64,000 nt of DNA from Prevotella sp. (lineage in GTDB: Bacteria > Bacteroidota > Bacteroidia > Bacteroidales > Bacteroidaceae): the NCBI GenBank assembly GCA_017619755.1, contig JAFZRU010000031.1:1-64000 (forward strand). Reading direction: 5' to 3'. This document shows positions 50,319 through 59,636 of the stretch, piece by piece (the first letter of the stretch is position 1; the number at the start of each line of letters is the position of its first letter). Under the pieces are notes generated by a model, which searched no databases, was not told the DNA's origin, and saw only the letters and a program-made list of their open reading frames with translations. The position numbers were made by a program, and so were the translations under genes.

Positions 50319-52232
50319 CTATTCAAACACCAGATGGCATCCGTCAACAGTGAAACGGAAACGGAAGTTATCAGCCTCAATAGGACTGATGCCGTTGTAA
50401 TCCTGATAGTAGGTGACTCCATCGTTGCCAACCATTACACACTTGACGTCAGCAGAAGAGCCATTGTTGGTGACAGACACGGTAACGGTGGCATCGTCCA
50501 TGGCAGACAACCATGAGCCCCAGTCAAGCTGACCGCCGCTTGTTGCACATGCGCCATAACTGTCGCCCCAACCATAGTTGTCGGCACGCACCACGGCATA
50601 TTCACTGTTGTCCTCACGGGTTAAGACTACAACAAAGTTGTTCCAGTTGTTGGCACCGTTGGTGTAATTCTTGAAACGAGTGGTGTAGGTCATACCTGCA
50701 GGAACCTTGATGTCCTGAGAGTGGGCTCCCCACCAGCCGGTGGAGTTGTCTTCCTCACCCAACACGTCGTCGAACTCAAGGTGACAATTATCGACGGTGA
50801 AGCGGAAGTAGAAGTTGTCTTTATCAACGGTGTTGATGCCGATGTAACTCTGTTCGTAGGTGACGCCGTCATTGCCAACCATCACTGCCTTTACGTCAGC
50901 AGTACCGTTTCCATTATTGGTAACATAGGTTGTCACCTTGGCACCGTCCATGGCCGACAGCCATACACCCCAGTCAGCCTGTCCGCCGCTCGTGGTGCAA
51001 GCGCCATAGCCGTCACCCCAACCGTAGTTGTCAGCACGGACAACGGCATACTCTGAATTGTCTTCCCTGCAAAGCACGATCACGAAGTTGTTCCAATTGT
51101 TGGCACCACTGGTGTAGTTGGTGAATGTTGAGACGAAAGTCTCCTCGGGGCCAACCTTGATGTTCTCTGAATGAGCGCCCCACCAGCCAGTGGAGTTGTC
51201 GGCGGCTCCGAGACAGGTGTACATCTTGTCAACAACCTCGAATTGGGCATAAGCTATCACAGGATTGCAACTTTCTCCCTTGTAGCTCTTGTTGTAAACG
51301 GCAACCAAAGTCTTGGTTCCAAGACTGTTCATGTCGGGAATGGTCTGGAATGTAAGTTCGGCCGCAGGCACGGTCTTTGATACAGCCTGTTCAAACGCAA
51401 CGGTAGCGGTAACATTGGCAAAAGCATCAGCCATTTCCGTTCCCTGTAGCACTTTCTTGGGCACGCCATTCAAAGTCATGGACAGGGGCAGTTTATCCTC
51501 GGCAGAGGTGAAGCCTCCGATAGGCTCAATGGTGGAGCCAATGAAGTTGATGTAAGACCCCTCTGGCACTAAGAAAGCCCGGATGGTGGTGTTCGATGCG
51601 TCTGCATTCAGATTGACCAAAGGTGATTTCTGGGTATAGGTCTTTGTCACCTTGCCATTGGTCATCGTGACAATCATACCCCCCTGGGTGCGGTCGATGG
51701 TCAGTGTCACCTTGCCTCCGAGTTGGTCAACGCCGCTGTCGGTGTCGCTTCCAAACTCGAGGGTGCTTGTAGCAAGACTACGGTCGATATAGTCGCCCCA
51801 TTCAGAGTTTCCACTGGGTTGATAGTCATAACGGATGGCTCCATACTCCTTGTAGTTTCCAGCACCGCGATTCTCGTCATTGGTGATGATCAAAGCGAAG
51901 TTCTTATAGGTGTTCGAAGCGTTGGGATTGATGTTCAGGTTGAACTGAGTAATCCATTTCTCCCCTTCGGGAATCTGATAATACTTGGAGAAAACCGCCC
52001 ACCAGCCTGAACTGTAGTCGGTGGCTCCAACGGTATATACGTCCTCTTCCAAACCTTCAATGGTATCATCGCCCTGGTTCTTGTCTTTCTCTGCTGCAAT
52101 GGAGTCAGCCTTCGATGACAGCCAGTCGGGGGAATCGATGCCGTACAAGTCACCTCCCTCACAACTTGTCAGACTCAGCATACCAAGGGTTGCTGCAAAG
52201 AAAGCAGTTGCAATAACATTGTAGTATTTCAT
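50319..52232 (-). CDS. Surface glycan-binding lipoprotein with repeated lectin-like modules
   Basis: A 637-residue lipoprotein with signal and lipobox SLTSC (Cys24). One module is at about 71-238 (DYSSGWWAVFSKYYQIPEG), diverged. An Ig-like linker follows (about 240-340). Two near-copies lie at about 344-488 and 494-637, both with DNSTGWWGAH, GANNWNNFV, EDNSEYAVVRADNYGWGD and VGNDGVTY. The aromatic residues and position after SusD suggest arabinan or pectin binding at the cell surface, like a SusE/SGBP. The module family was not recognised with certainty. The gene fills the SusE/F slot of the locus. Confidence 0.8.
   Translation of the reverse strand: MKYYNVIATAFFAATLGMLSLTSCEGGDLYGIDSPDWLSSKADSIAAEKDKNQGDDTIEGLEEDVYTVGATDYSSGWWAVFSKYYQIPEGEKWITQFNLNINPNASNTYKNFALIITNDENRGAGNYKEYGAIRYDYQPSGNSEWGDYIDRSLATSTLEFGSDTDSGVDQLGGKVTLTIDRTQGGMIVTMTNGKVTKTYTQKSPLVNLNADASNTTIRAFLVPEGSYINFIGSTIEPIGGFTSAEDKLPLSMTLNGVPKKVLQGTEMADAFANVTATVAFEQAVSKTVPAAELTFQTIPDMNSLGTKTLVAVYNKSYKGESCNPVIAYAQFEVVDKMYTCLGAADNSTGWWGAHSENIKVGPEETFVSTFTNYTSGANNWNNFVIVLCREDNSEYAVVRADNYGWGDGYGACTTSGGQADWGVWLSAMDGAKVTTYVTNNGNGTADVKAVMVGNDGVTYEQSYIGINTVDKDNFYFRFTVDNCHLEFDDVLGEEDNSTGWWGAHSQDIKVPAGMTYTTRFKNYTNGANNWNNFVVVLTREDNSEYAVVRADNYGWGDSYGACATSGGQLDWGSWLSAMDDATVTVSVTNNGSSADVKCVMVGNDGVTYYQDYNGISPIEADNFRFRFTVDGCHLVFE
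50322..51203 (-). repeat. Duplicated about 435-bp modules in the binding lipoprotein gene
   Basis: Codons 344-488 (50769-51203) and 494-637 (50322-50753) encode highly similar modules, pointing to an internal duplication. The DNA has diverged enough to be stable. Confidence 0.75.
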
Positions 52233-52284
52233 AATCGTATTCTTTTTTCTATTATATCTTTTCTATTTTACCTATCTACCCTCA

Positions 52285-54039
52285 TCAAAGGTTCACCACT
52301 GGATGAACCGGGCCATATAGCTTGTCGGCATTGCTCACGCTGTTGTTCGCGGAGTTACCTTCGAGGTTGGGATTGTCATTGAGCGTACCCTGATAGATGG
52401 GCAGGAATTCATGACCCTGAATCCAGTTGTCGTAGCTGCTCTTGAGTTCTGTGTCCACACCAACTTCAGAGTAACTGACAGCCTCCTTCACCCTGCTGCG
52501 GTCGTTGGTTCGACGGAAGGTCCCATGCTCCTTCAATTGCTGTAGGCGTCCGCTGTCGTAGAAGAATCCCCATCGGATGAGGTCGAAGCCACGACCGAAC
52601 TCACATCCGAACTCCTTGGGACGCTCGACATTGGCAATCTGCTCAAACAACTTGTCTGCGCTTGTGAAATCAGCAAGTTTCAGACTGGCCAGACCGGCAC
52701 GGTTGCGCACCTGGTTGATCCAGTCGATAGCCTGCTGGGTGGGACCGTTGACCTCGTTCTCGCACTCAGCGGCTCGCAACAACACGTCGGAGAAACGCAT
52801 CATACGCAGATTGATACCGCAGTGGAGACCTGTCACCACTTTGTCATAGATGCCTGTACGCAGGTTGGTGAACTTGGCGATGGGAAGGCCGCCATTGTTG
52901 TTGTTGGTCACGAAAGGTGCATCGTCAGTGATAGGAAGCGTGTAGCAGACATTGCCATACTCGAAGCCCTCCCACTCCGGCTCGTAGGTGCCGATGGTCC
53001 AGTAAAGCCGTGGATCGAGCGAGCCGTTGGTGGTGCGCTCTGCCTTGAAAAGATTGTAGAGCCAGGGGGATGCGGAAAGGTCCGCCCAGCCACCACAGTC
53101 GCCAGGTCCGAAGTTGCTCTCGATGGCATGACCCTGTGTGGCGTTGGCACTGGTGTTCACAGGTGTCCACTCATCGTCGGTACCCTGAGAGCCGTAATCC
53201 AAGTACTGCACCTCAAAGAGGCTCTCATCGTTGTTCTCATAAGAAGGACCTTCACGGAAGTTGTCGCCGTAGTTGGCCATCAGTTTGTAAGTGCCATACT
53301 GGCCACCGATGATTGCCTTCAGCACGGCAAGAGCCTCGCTGTATTTGTGGCGCATCATCAAGGCACGTGCATAGTAACCGGCGGCGGCGCCGCATGTGGC
53401 ACGACCTTTAGCCCACTCCCCGCCGGCATCGCGAGTAGGCAGCAGTATCATGGCCTCGGCGAAATCCTTCTCCACCTGATCCCACACCTCGTCGTATGAA
53501 CTGTTGGTACCATAGAGTCCGTCAAGCGTTGAATAGGTGGCATAGTCGGTGATGAGAATGGGATTCTGATAGTATCCCACAAGGTTGTAATATGCCAGGC
53601 CCCGGAGGAACAACATCTGACCTTTGATATGCTTCATCTGCTCGTTCAAGGCACTGTTGTCCTCTCCACAACGGGAGAGTGTGAAGTTGGTCACGTTGAT
53701 GGTGTAGTACCAGTCACGCCAAGACCACTGCCCGATTTCGTCCGTAAAGGGTACATTCAAGTCGTCGAATGGCATATACCATACTTGAGAAGAATTCCAC
53801 ACTTCATCACCACGACACACATCGATGGTATAGCCTACACGAGCGTAGGTTCCCTCCATGCGTATATGGTTGTAAGCAGCTATCACATTCTCCTCCAAGT
53901 CATCCGCCGAATAGCCGAAAGTGGCAGCTGTCTGCTGGTTGGGATTCGTCAATTCCAGCTTGTCCTCGCACGACGTGAGCATACCAAGGGCTAACACCAA
54001 TGCGATAGAAATCTTATATATTTTCATAATCTTCTTCAT
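52285..54039 (-). CDS. SusD/RagB-type starch-binding lipoprotein
   Basis: A 584-residue lipoprotein that caps the SusC transporter and delivers glycan. Signal with lipobox MLTSCEDK (Cys24), then TNPNQQTAATFG. SusD TPR-like helices follow (HIKGQMLFLRGLAYYNLVGY, WAKGRATCGAAAGYYARALM), and MRFSDVLLRAAECENEVNGP, DWINQVRNRAGL and LFEQIANVERPKEFGCEFGR are family motifs. The ATG at 54039 is 16 bp after the SusC stop. Ligand inferred as arabinan from the GH43 gene. Confidence 0.92.
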   Translation of the reverse strand: MKKIMKIYKISIALVLALGMLTSCEDKLELTNPNQQTAATFGYSADDLEENVIAAYNHIRMEGTYARVGYTIDVCRGDEVWNSSQVWYMPFDDLNVPFTDEIGQWSWRDWYYTINVTNFTLSRCGEDNSALNEQMKHIKGQMLFLRGLAYYNLVGYYQNPILITDYATYSTLDGLYGTNSSYDEVWDQVEKDFAEAMILLPTRDAGGEWAKGRATCGAAAGYYARALMMRHKYSEALAVLKAIIGGQYGTYKLMANYGDNFREGPSYENNDESLFEVQYLDYGSQGTDDEWTPVNTSANATQGHAIESNFGPGDCGGWADLSASPWLYNLFKAERTTNGSLDPRLYWTIGTYEPEWEGFEYGNVCYTLPITDDAPFVTNNNNGGLPIAKFTNLRTGIYDKVVTGLHCGINLRMMRFSDVLLRAAECENEVNGPTQQAIDWINQVRNRAGLASLKLADFTSADKLFEQIANVERPKEFGCEFGRGFDLIRWGFFYDSGRLQQLKEHGTFRRTNDRSRVKEAVSYSEVGVDTELKSSYDNWIQGHEFLPIYQGTLNDNPNLEGNSANNSVSNADKLYGPVHPVVNL

Positions 54040-54055
54040 TTTACGTTATGATGCA

Positions 54056-57000
54056 TTAGAATGTAAAGTTAATACCAGCCATGAAACTACGTGCCGTTGG
54101 ATACGAGCAGTAGTTGTAACCTGGTGTGAACGTGCCTCCGGCATAGTCAACGTTGTAACCCTTATAGCCTGTGAAGGTGTAGAGATTCTGTGCCGACACA
54201 TAAATTCGGACACCAGTGACGTAATCGGCAAACCATTTGTTGGGCAGATTGCAGCCCAGTTCAATGTTGGCAATCTTCCAGTAAGCGGCATTCTGGATCT
54301 GACGCTCGCTGAACAGGTCGTTCCATGCAAGGGTGGCGCTATTGGAAAGGTAAGTGCGGGGGATATTGCTCACGTAGGTAGAGCCGTTCCACTTGTTGGC
54401 ATCGAGCACGGCCACGTCCTTGTTTCCATAGCCATAGCTTGAATGAAGCGCATTGTACAGGTAATCGGTCACATGGTATCCAAGCGCACCAAACGTAGAT
54501 ATGCTCAGGTCAAAAATCTTGTACTCCAAGTGAGCGCTGAGACCGAAGCTCACCTTGGGAAGGCCGCCTTCGAGGACAGTCTGGTCATCGGCATTGATCT
54601 GACCGTCTCCATTCACATCTCGGTAGTAGCAGTCACCAACTTGTGCTCCTGGCTGATACTCATTGAGACCTTTTTCCTTTGCCTTGGCGTTCAGTTCGTC
54701 GAGCTGCTCCTGGGTCCGTATGATGCCCTGATAATCCCAGCCGTAGAACTTACCCACTTCCTGGCCTACCTCTGTAATATAAGCTCCTGTAATATACTTC
54801 TCCGTACCAAAGCCCAAAGAGGTCACCTTGTTGCTCAACGTACTCAAATTGGCACTGATTTCATGCCTTAAAGCATGGTCGTTGTTACGGTAGGTCAGCG
54901 AAAATTCCAAGCCGCTGTTTTCCATCGAGGCGGCATTCATGGTCACTGAAGTGTTGGCCACACCGGCACTGGCGGGAACGGGCACGCCATACAGCAAGTC
55001 CTGTGACTTGTTCTTGTACCACTCTGCGGTAAACTCTATGCGGTTTCTAAAGAAAGCTAAGTCAATACCAACGTTCATGGTCTTTCTCTTCTCCCAAGAG
55101 AGATTTTCGTTGACGAAGTTGGACACTGCCGAACCGGTGACGGGCTGGTTGCCAAAACTATAGGTCATGTTGTTGCGAGCCATTGTAGCCTGGATGGCAT
55201 AGTCGCCCACGGCAGCCTCATAGCCAAGCTCACCATAACTGGCGCGAAGTTTGAACAAGTTGACGACGTTGAGGTCAAAGGGGAAGAATTCCTCCTTGTC
55301 AAAGCGCCATCCCAATGACACAGATGTGAAAGTGTCCCATCGTATGTCCTTTGACAAGCGTGAACTACCGTCACGGCGAACGATACCCGAAAGGAGATAC
55401 TTGCCGTCGTAGTCGTAAATCAGACGGGCAAGATAGGAAGCCAAGGTGTGCTTGTATTCATAACTGTCAGCACTCCATGAACTGGCGTTCTGCAACTGCA
55501 GGAAGTAAGGCTCGGAAAGGTTGACACCTGTTGCAGACAGCGTGTTGGTGTTCTCCTGCTCGAAAGTCTGGCCCATCACGAGGTTGGCATGGTGCAGGCC
55601 GATGGTTCCATCGTAAGTCAGGGTGTTCTCCATCAAGGCATCAGTGTATTTGCGATGAGCCTTGGTCAGGCGCTCATTCTCCTTGGCAAGATACACACGG
55701 TTGCTCTGAATCCATGCGGGAATCCAAGTCTTGTCATTGCAACTCGTCGTGCTGTAAGAGAGGTTGATCTTGTAGTTCAACTTGTGGTTGTCGCTCTGGA
55801 TGCCCAACATGTTGAGCAAGTCCACCTCGGCTGAAGCCGTACCTACGAAGCGGTCAACTATCGTGTTGCGGGTCAACATATTGTTCACCAACAGGGGGTT
55901 CATGGCAGAGATGTCACCATGGACAGTGTCGTAATACACGCCATAGCCGTATGCGTCATACCTGTAGCCACTGGCAGACCCCACCAAATCGTCGAGCACC
56001 CAGGTGCTTTCGTCGTAAGGCTTGATGGTGGGCTGCATATTGAGAACGGCACCAAGGACGTTGCCCAAGTTGCCATACAGTCCCTGCACGTACTCGTTGG
56101 CATTCGACACAGCCAAGTTGTCTTGATTGGAGTGTGAATACACAAGGCTTGTGCGGAATTTGATGAACTTGGTGTCCATTGTGTTGTTCACACGAGCAGA
56201 GTAACGCTCGAAATTCGGCCCGGCACCCTCAAGCGTACCTTTCTGATTATAATAGTCAAGACTGATGTTATAGGTGTTATTGATGCCACCACCGCTGAGG
56301 TTGACGCTGTGGTTTTGGCGGATACCGCTCTTGAAAGCCTCGTCTAACCAGTTGGTGTTCGTTTTGTCGCGGAAATGGTAGTAGCCGTCGCTGCCGAGGC
56401 TGTAACCACCCGGTACGGGAATACCAGCATTCTCAGCCGCGATACCGAGATAGCGGCTGTACTGTTCAGCATTCATCACGTCGTAAACATCTTTTCTGAT
56501 TTGGTCCACACCGACATAACCTTTGTAGTCAACTTTCAGAGGCTGGTCCTTCCTACCACCCTTCGTAGTGATGATGACCACACCATTGGCAGCACGGGAA
56601 CCGTAGATGGCACCGGCAGAAGCGTCTTTCAACACTTGGATGGTCTCGATGTCGTTGGGTGAGAAATCGCGGATGGTGGTACCAACAGGCACACCGTCGA
56701 TGACATAAAGAGGAGACGTGCTGCCAAAACTACCAATACCACGGATGCGTACCGAGGGGTCGGCGCCTGGCTGACCATCAGAGGTAATAGAAACGCCAGC
56801 CACCTTGCCTTCGAGCATGGAAGAGATGTTGGAGTGAGACACTCGCTTCAATTCATCCGCATTCACAATAGAGACCGACCCTGTCAAGTCGGCTTTCTTT
56901 TGTGTACCATAGCCAATGACGACCACATGGTCTAGCGTCAGAGCGTCGGATTCGAGTTGAATCTGTCCAAGGTTCGAACGTCCGCTTACTGCAAACTCGC

Positions 57001-57268
57001 GGTCCTGATACCCCACATAGCTGACGATTAGCGTGGCATTGGCAGCCGCATCCAATTCGAAGTTACCATCCAAGTCGGTAACAACGCCTGTCTGAGCGCC
57101 TTTTACCCTGACGGTTGCACCAATGAGCGGTTCTCCGTCCTGGTCAACAACCTGGCCGTTTACCTTGATGGTCTGTTGAACAGCAGCCATCGCAGGAATC
57201 GGACATACTGTAAGGCCTCCAATAGCACCCATCAGAAGCATTACATACAATAAGAATTGTTTCCTCAT
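54056..57268 (-). CDS. SusC/RagA-type TonB-dependent outer-membrane receptor
   Basis: A 1070-residue TonB-dependent transporter importing oligosaccharides. Signal MRKQFLLYVMLLMGAIGGLT, then a carboxypeptidase-like domain (IKVNGQVVDQDGEPLIGATV and VRVKGAQTGVVTDLDGNFEL). A TonB-box-like stretch and the plug follow (LDHVVVIGYGTQKKADLTGS, and VDKASAG-type VLKDASAGAIYGSRAANGVV), then a 22-strand barrel ending FMAGINFTF. It opens the arabinan locus. A -7 box is at 57392-57399 with no good -33, so activation by a sensor not in the window is likely. Confidence 0.94.
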   Translation of the reverse strand: MRKQFLLYVMLLMGAIGGLTVCPIPAMAAVQQTIKVNGQVVDQDGEPLIGATVRVKGAQTGVVTDLDGNFELDAAANATLIVSYVGYQDREFAVSGRSNLGQIQLESDALTLDHVVVIGYGTQKKADLTGSVSIVNADELKRVSHSNISSMLEGKVAGVSITSDGQPGADPSVRIRGIGSFGSTSPLYVIDGVPVGTTIRDFSPNDIETIQVLKDASAGAIYGSRAANGVVIITTKGGRKDQPLKVDYKGYVGVDQIRKDVYDVMNAEQYSRYLGIAAENAGIPVPGGYSLGSDGYYHFRDKTNTNWLDEAFKSGIRQNHSVNLSGGGINNTYNISLDYYNQKGTLEGAGPNFERYSARVNNTMDTKFIKFRTSLVYSHSNQDNLAVSNANEYVQGLYGNLGNVLGAVLNMQPTIKPYDESTWVLDDLVGSASGYRYDAYGYGVYYDTVHGDISAMNPLLVNNMLTRNTIVDRFVGTASAEVDLLNMLGIQSDNHKLNYKINLSYSTTSCNDKTWIPAWIQSNRVYLAKENERLTKAHRKYTDALMENTLTYDGTIGLHHANLVMGQTFEQENTNTLSATGVNLSEPYFLQLQNASSWSADSYEYKHTLASYLARLIYDYDGKYLLSGIVRRDGSSRLSKDIRWDTFTSVSLGWRFDKEEFFPFDLNVVNLFKLRASYGELGYEAAVGDYAIQATMARNNMTYSFGNQPVTGSAVSNFVNENLSWEKRKTMNVGIDLAFFRNRIEFTAEWYKNKSQDLLYGVPVPASAGVANTSVTMNAASMENSGLEFSLTYRNNDHALRHEISANLSTLSNKVTSLGFGTEKYITGAYITEVGQEVGKFYGWDYQGIIRTQEQLDELNAKAKEKGLNEYQPGAQVGDCYYRDVNGDGQINADDQTVLEGGLPKVSFGLSAHLEYKIFDLSISTFGALGYHVTDYLYNALHSSYGYGNKDVAVLDANKWNGSTYVSNIPRTYLSNSATLAWNDLFSERQIQNAAYWKIANIELGCNLPNKWFADYVTGVRIYVSAQNLYTFTGYKGYNVDYAGGTFTPGYNYCSYPTARSFMAGINFTF

Positions 57269-57391
57269 GTTAAACGTTTTTAAGTTTGTTATATTATTAA
57301 TAGTTAAATATTTTTATTTCATCCAACACTTCTTTCTGTTCATCCACGACCTCGTCAAGGTCCATATTGTCTCACGACAAATAATATGTTG

Positions 57392-57399
57392 CAAATTTA
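57392..57399 (-). promoter_or_regulatory. -7 element of the arabinan locus
   Basis: The minus strand reads TAAATTTG followed by C, about 120 bp before the SusC start. No TTG is placed at -33, which fits an activator-dependent promoter. Confidence 0.5.
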
Positions 57400-57546
57400 T
57401 AAAAAAAATCGACTTGAAAGGTTGAAATAGCCAAAACCAATAGTTAAAAAATCAAAAATTGCATTTCTTCCTTCATGCCACGTTGGCACCTCCAAAGCCT
57501 CGCCCATGAAGCTTGTTGGCTGTTTCCGCACACACAACATTAAAAG

Positions 57547-57580
57547 ATTAAAGATGAAAAATTAAAGATGAAAAATTAAA
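57547..57580. repeat. Tandem 14-bp AT-rich repeat
   Basis: ATTAAAGATGAAAA occurs twice in tandem (57547-57560 and 57561-57574), then a partial copy. It lies in the 459-bp gap between SusC and ilvC, which also holds the SusC promoter and an inverted repeat but no gene that I can see. Confidence 0.7.
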
Positions 57581-57640
57581 ATTGGTGAAATAAGCTTCAA
57601 AGAAGACAGGGTGCTCAATATGTTTTTTTTCTATCAAGAA

Positions 57641-57699
57641 TTTCGCCCATTGGGCGGTGATGAGAGATGAACCCTCAACCACGGCCGCAATGGGCGAAA
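57641..57699. repeat. 12-bp inverted repeat downstream of ilvC
   Basis: TTTCGCCCATTG (57641-57652) and CAATGGGCGAAA (57688-57699) are perfect complements around a 35-nt loop. Read from ilvC, no U-tract follows, so it is not a clear intrinsic terminator. Confidence 0.6.
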
Positions 57700-57727
57700 A
57701 GTTTGGATGTGAGGTAAGTTGTAAAAC

Positions 57728-58771
57728 TTAGTTGTTTTCGGGTCTCAGTTGCCTGACGACTTCTCCTGCCCTCCACATTTCCTTGTTGCGCATGGCCTCC
57801 AACTCCTTCTCTAATCCGGCGCGGTAGTCGGCCTTAGAGTTGGCGTCGATGGAGATTTGCGCTTCCTTGCCAGTCTGGACGGAGAGGTAAAGCCATTCCA
57901 TGACAGGCTTGATGGCCTCCTTGAAACGCGGAGCCCAGTCAAGGGCACCCCTCTGTGCCGTGGTGGAACAGTTGGCATACATCCAATCCATTCCCTTTTG
58001 GCCAAAGAGCGGGCCAAGGCTCTGCGTGAGTTCTTCCACGGTCTCGTTGAAAGCCTCTGAGGGTGAGTGTCCATGCTCGCGTAGCACCTCGTATTGTGCC
58101 TCAAGCAATCCCTCGATGGCTCCCATGAGCGATCCTCTCTCACCGGTGAGGTCGGAAGTGGCCTCGCGCTCGAAGGTGGTTTTGAAGAGATAGCCGGCGC
58201 CGATGCCGATACCGAAGGCGATGGTGCGCTCCTCTGCCCTGCCCGTGGCGTCTTGATAGACGGCGTAAGAGCAGTTAAGGCCGCGTCCTTCAAGGAACAT
58301 GGTTCTCAGCGAGGTGCCAGAGCCCTTGGGAGCAACGAGGATGACATCCACGTCCTCGGGTGGCACGACACCTGTACGATCGTTCCAGTTGATGGCGAAG
58401 CCATGGGAGTAATAGAGGGCCTTTCCCTTGGTGAGGCACGGTTTGATGCGGTCCCACACCTGTATCTGCCCAGCATCGGAAAGGAGCATGCAGACGATGG
58501 TGCCTCTCTGTGCCGCCTCCTCGATGGAGAAGAGCGTCTTTCCCGGCACCCATCCGTCGGCCACCGCCTTGTCGTAGGTCTTGCCCTCACGCTGCCCTAC
58601 TATGACGTTAAAGCCATTGTCCCTAAGGTTGCATGCCTGTCCGGGGCCTTGGATGCCATATCCAATGACGGCGATGGTTTCATCTTTCAATACCTCACGA
58701 GCTTTCTCCAAAGAAAACTCCTTGCTGGTGACCACTGTCTCAATGACGCCACCAAAATTCATTTCAGCCAT
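57728..58771 (-). CDS. ilvC: Ketol-acid reductoisomerase
   Basis: IlvC converts acetolactate or acetohydroxybutyrate to the dihydroxy-acid with NADPH and Mg, the second step of valine and isoleucine synthesis. The 347-residue protein has the nucleotide-binding IAVIGYGIQGPGQACNLRDN, YYSHGFAINW, VILVAPKGSGTSLRTMFLEG and Mg-binding TSDLTGERGSLMGAIEGLLE. It has its own good promoter and does not overlap the thioesterase gene 85 bp upstream, so it can be expressed separately from ilvDBN. Confidence 0.95.
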   Translation of the reverse strand: MAEMNFGGVIETVVTSKEFSLEKAREVLKDETIAVIGYGIQGPGQACNLRDNGFNVIVGQREGKTYDKAVADGWVPGKTLFSIEEAAQRGTIVCMLLSDAGQIQVWDRIKPCLTKGKALYYSHGFAINWNDRTGVVPPEDVDVILVAPKGSGTSLRTMFLEGRGLNCSYAVYQDATGRAEERTIAFGIGIGAGYLFKTTFEREATSDLTGERGSLMGAIEGLLEAQYEVLREHGHSPSEAFNETVEELTQSLGPLFGQKGMDWMYANCSTTAQRGALDWAPRFKEAIKPVMEWLYLSVQTGKEAQISIDANSKADYRAGLEKELEAMRNKEMWRAGEVVRQLRPENN

Positions 58772-58811
58772 AATATACGTTTGTTGTTTAAGAAATTCTA
58801 AAAATGCGTGG

Positions 58812-58842
58812 CAAAGTTACGAATTAAAGGCGAGATGGCAAA
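58812..58842 (-). promoter_or_regulatory. Promoter of ilvC
   Basis: TTTG (58842-58839) and TAACTTTG (58819-58812) are exactly 19 bp apart on the minus strand. The ATG is 40 bp downstream at 58771. The -33 box lies just before the thioesterase stop. Confidence 0.75.
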
Positions 58843-58856
58843 ATTTGCTTACAGTC

Positions 58857-59636
58857 TTATACAAATTTAACCAAACTTCTGCATATTTCCACCTCATGCT
58901 CCTCGCCATTCTCAGCCATTCTCTCCACCTTCACCATTCTGACGAACGTCTCCAGTCCGCCATCCACGTCCTGCCGATAGACCTTGATGGTGTCTCCGCA
59001 GTGTGCCTCCGCCACGTAGGCAATCTCTATCCGCTTGAGTTGGTGGGCACGGTACCAGTCGAGGTCGAAGAGGTCGAGCACGTGCTCGATGTATTTGACG
59101 CTGTTGAAATGCCCGTTGATGTCGATGTCGTTGTATCTTGTGACGAAGGCATGCGCCAGTTTGGCCTCCTCGCCCACGTTCACCCTGGAGCTTTTGGCGA
59201 TGGGGCATGGTTTTTCCTTCAAGACATACTCCTTGATGGCTGCTTCGTTGACATCGAAGAGGTTGGCTGGCTGCCGGGTGACCGTATCGATCATGGCCCA
59301 CACAGAGCGTCCGTAACCATACACCTTTCCGCTGTCGGTGTCCTGCACCATGAAATTCCTGTTGGTGAAAAACCGCATCGCGTTTTCCACCCATGTCTCC
59401 ACGGCGAAGTGCGCATGCATGGGTGGCAGTTCCTCCATCTCAATGGCTAACCTGGAGAGCACCCAGGTCTTGTTGATGCCGTTGAGGTACGCCATTCCAA
59501 ATCCCCGGTCGTGGGAGTAGAAGTCAGCCGCGTTGAGCAGGTGGTTTCCCAAATGCCCCATCATGAGGCGTTTGGAGAAGTCGCAGTGAAAAGGCTCCGC
59601 CCAGAACTCATATCTACCTACCTTGTCCATTGGCAT
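58857..59636 (-). CDS. Acyl-ACP thioesterase
   Basis: A 259-residue cytoplasmic hotdog-fold enzyme of the FatA/acyl-ACP thioesterase family, which releases fatty acids from ACP. Two hotdog halves are seen: KRLMMGHLGNHLLNAADFYS with KTWVLSRLAIEMEELPPMHA and FFTNRNFMVQDTDSGKVYGY, then RYNDIDINGHFNSVKYIEHV with the Asn/His residues typical of the catalytic site. The start may be 59636 or 59630; either overlaps ilvN by up to 23 bp. Its place in the ilv operon recurs in Bacteroidetes; a role in branched-chain lipid balance is inferred. Confidence 0.85.
   Translation of the reverse strand: MPMDKVGRYEFWAEPFHCDFSKRLMMGHLGNHLLNAADFYSHDRGFGMAYLNGINKTWVLSRLAIEMEELPPMHAHFAVETWVENAMRFFTNRNFMVQDTDSGKVYGYGRSVWAMIDTVTRQPANLFDVNEAAIKEYVLKEKPCPIAKSSRVNVGEEAKLAHAFVTRYNDIDINGHFNSVKYIEHVLDLFDLDWYRAHQLKRIEIAYVAEAHCGDTIKVYRQDVDGGLETFVRMVKVERMAENGEEHEVEICRSLVKFV

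Noticed and set aside
57641-57699. Intrinsic terminator for ilvC
   Set aside because: The loop is 35 nt and no U-run follows on the ilvC strand.
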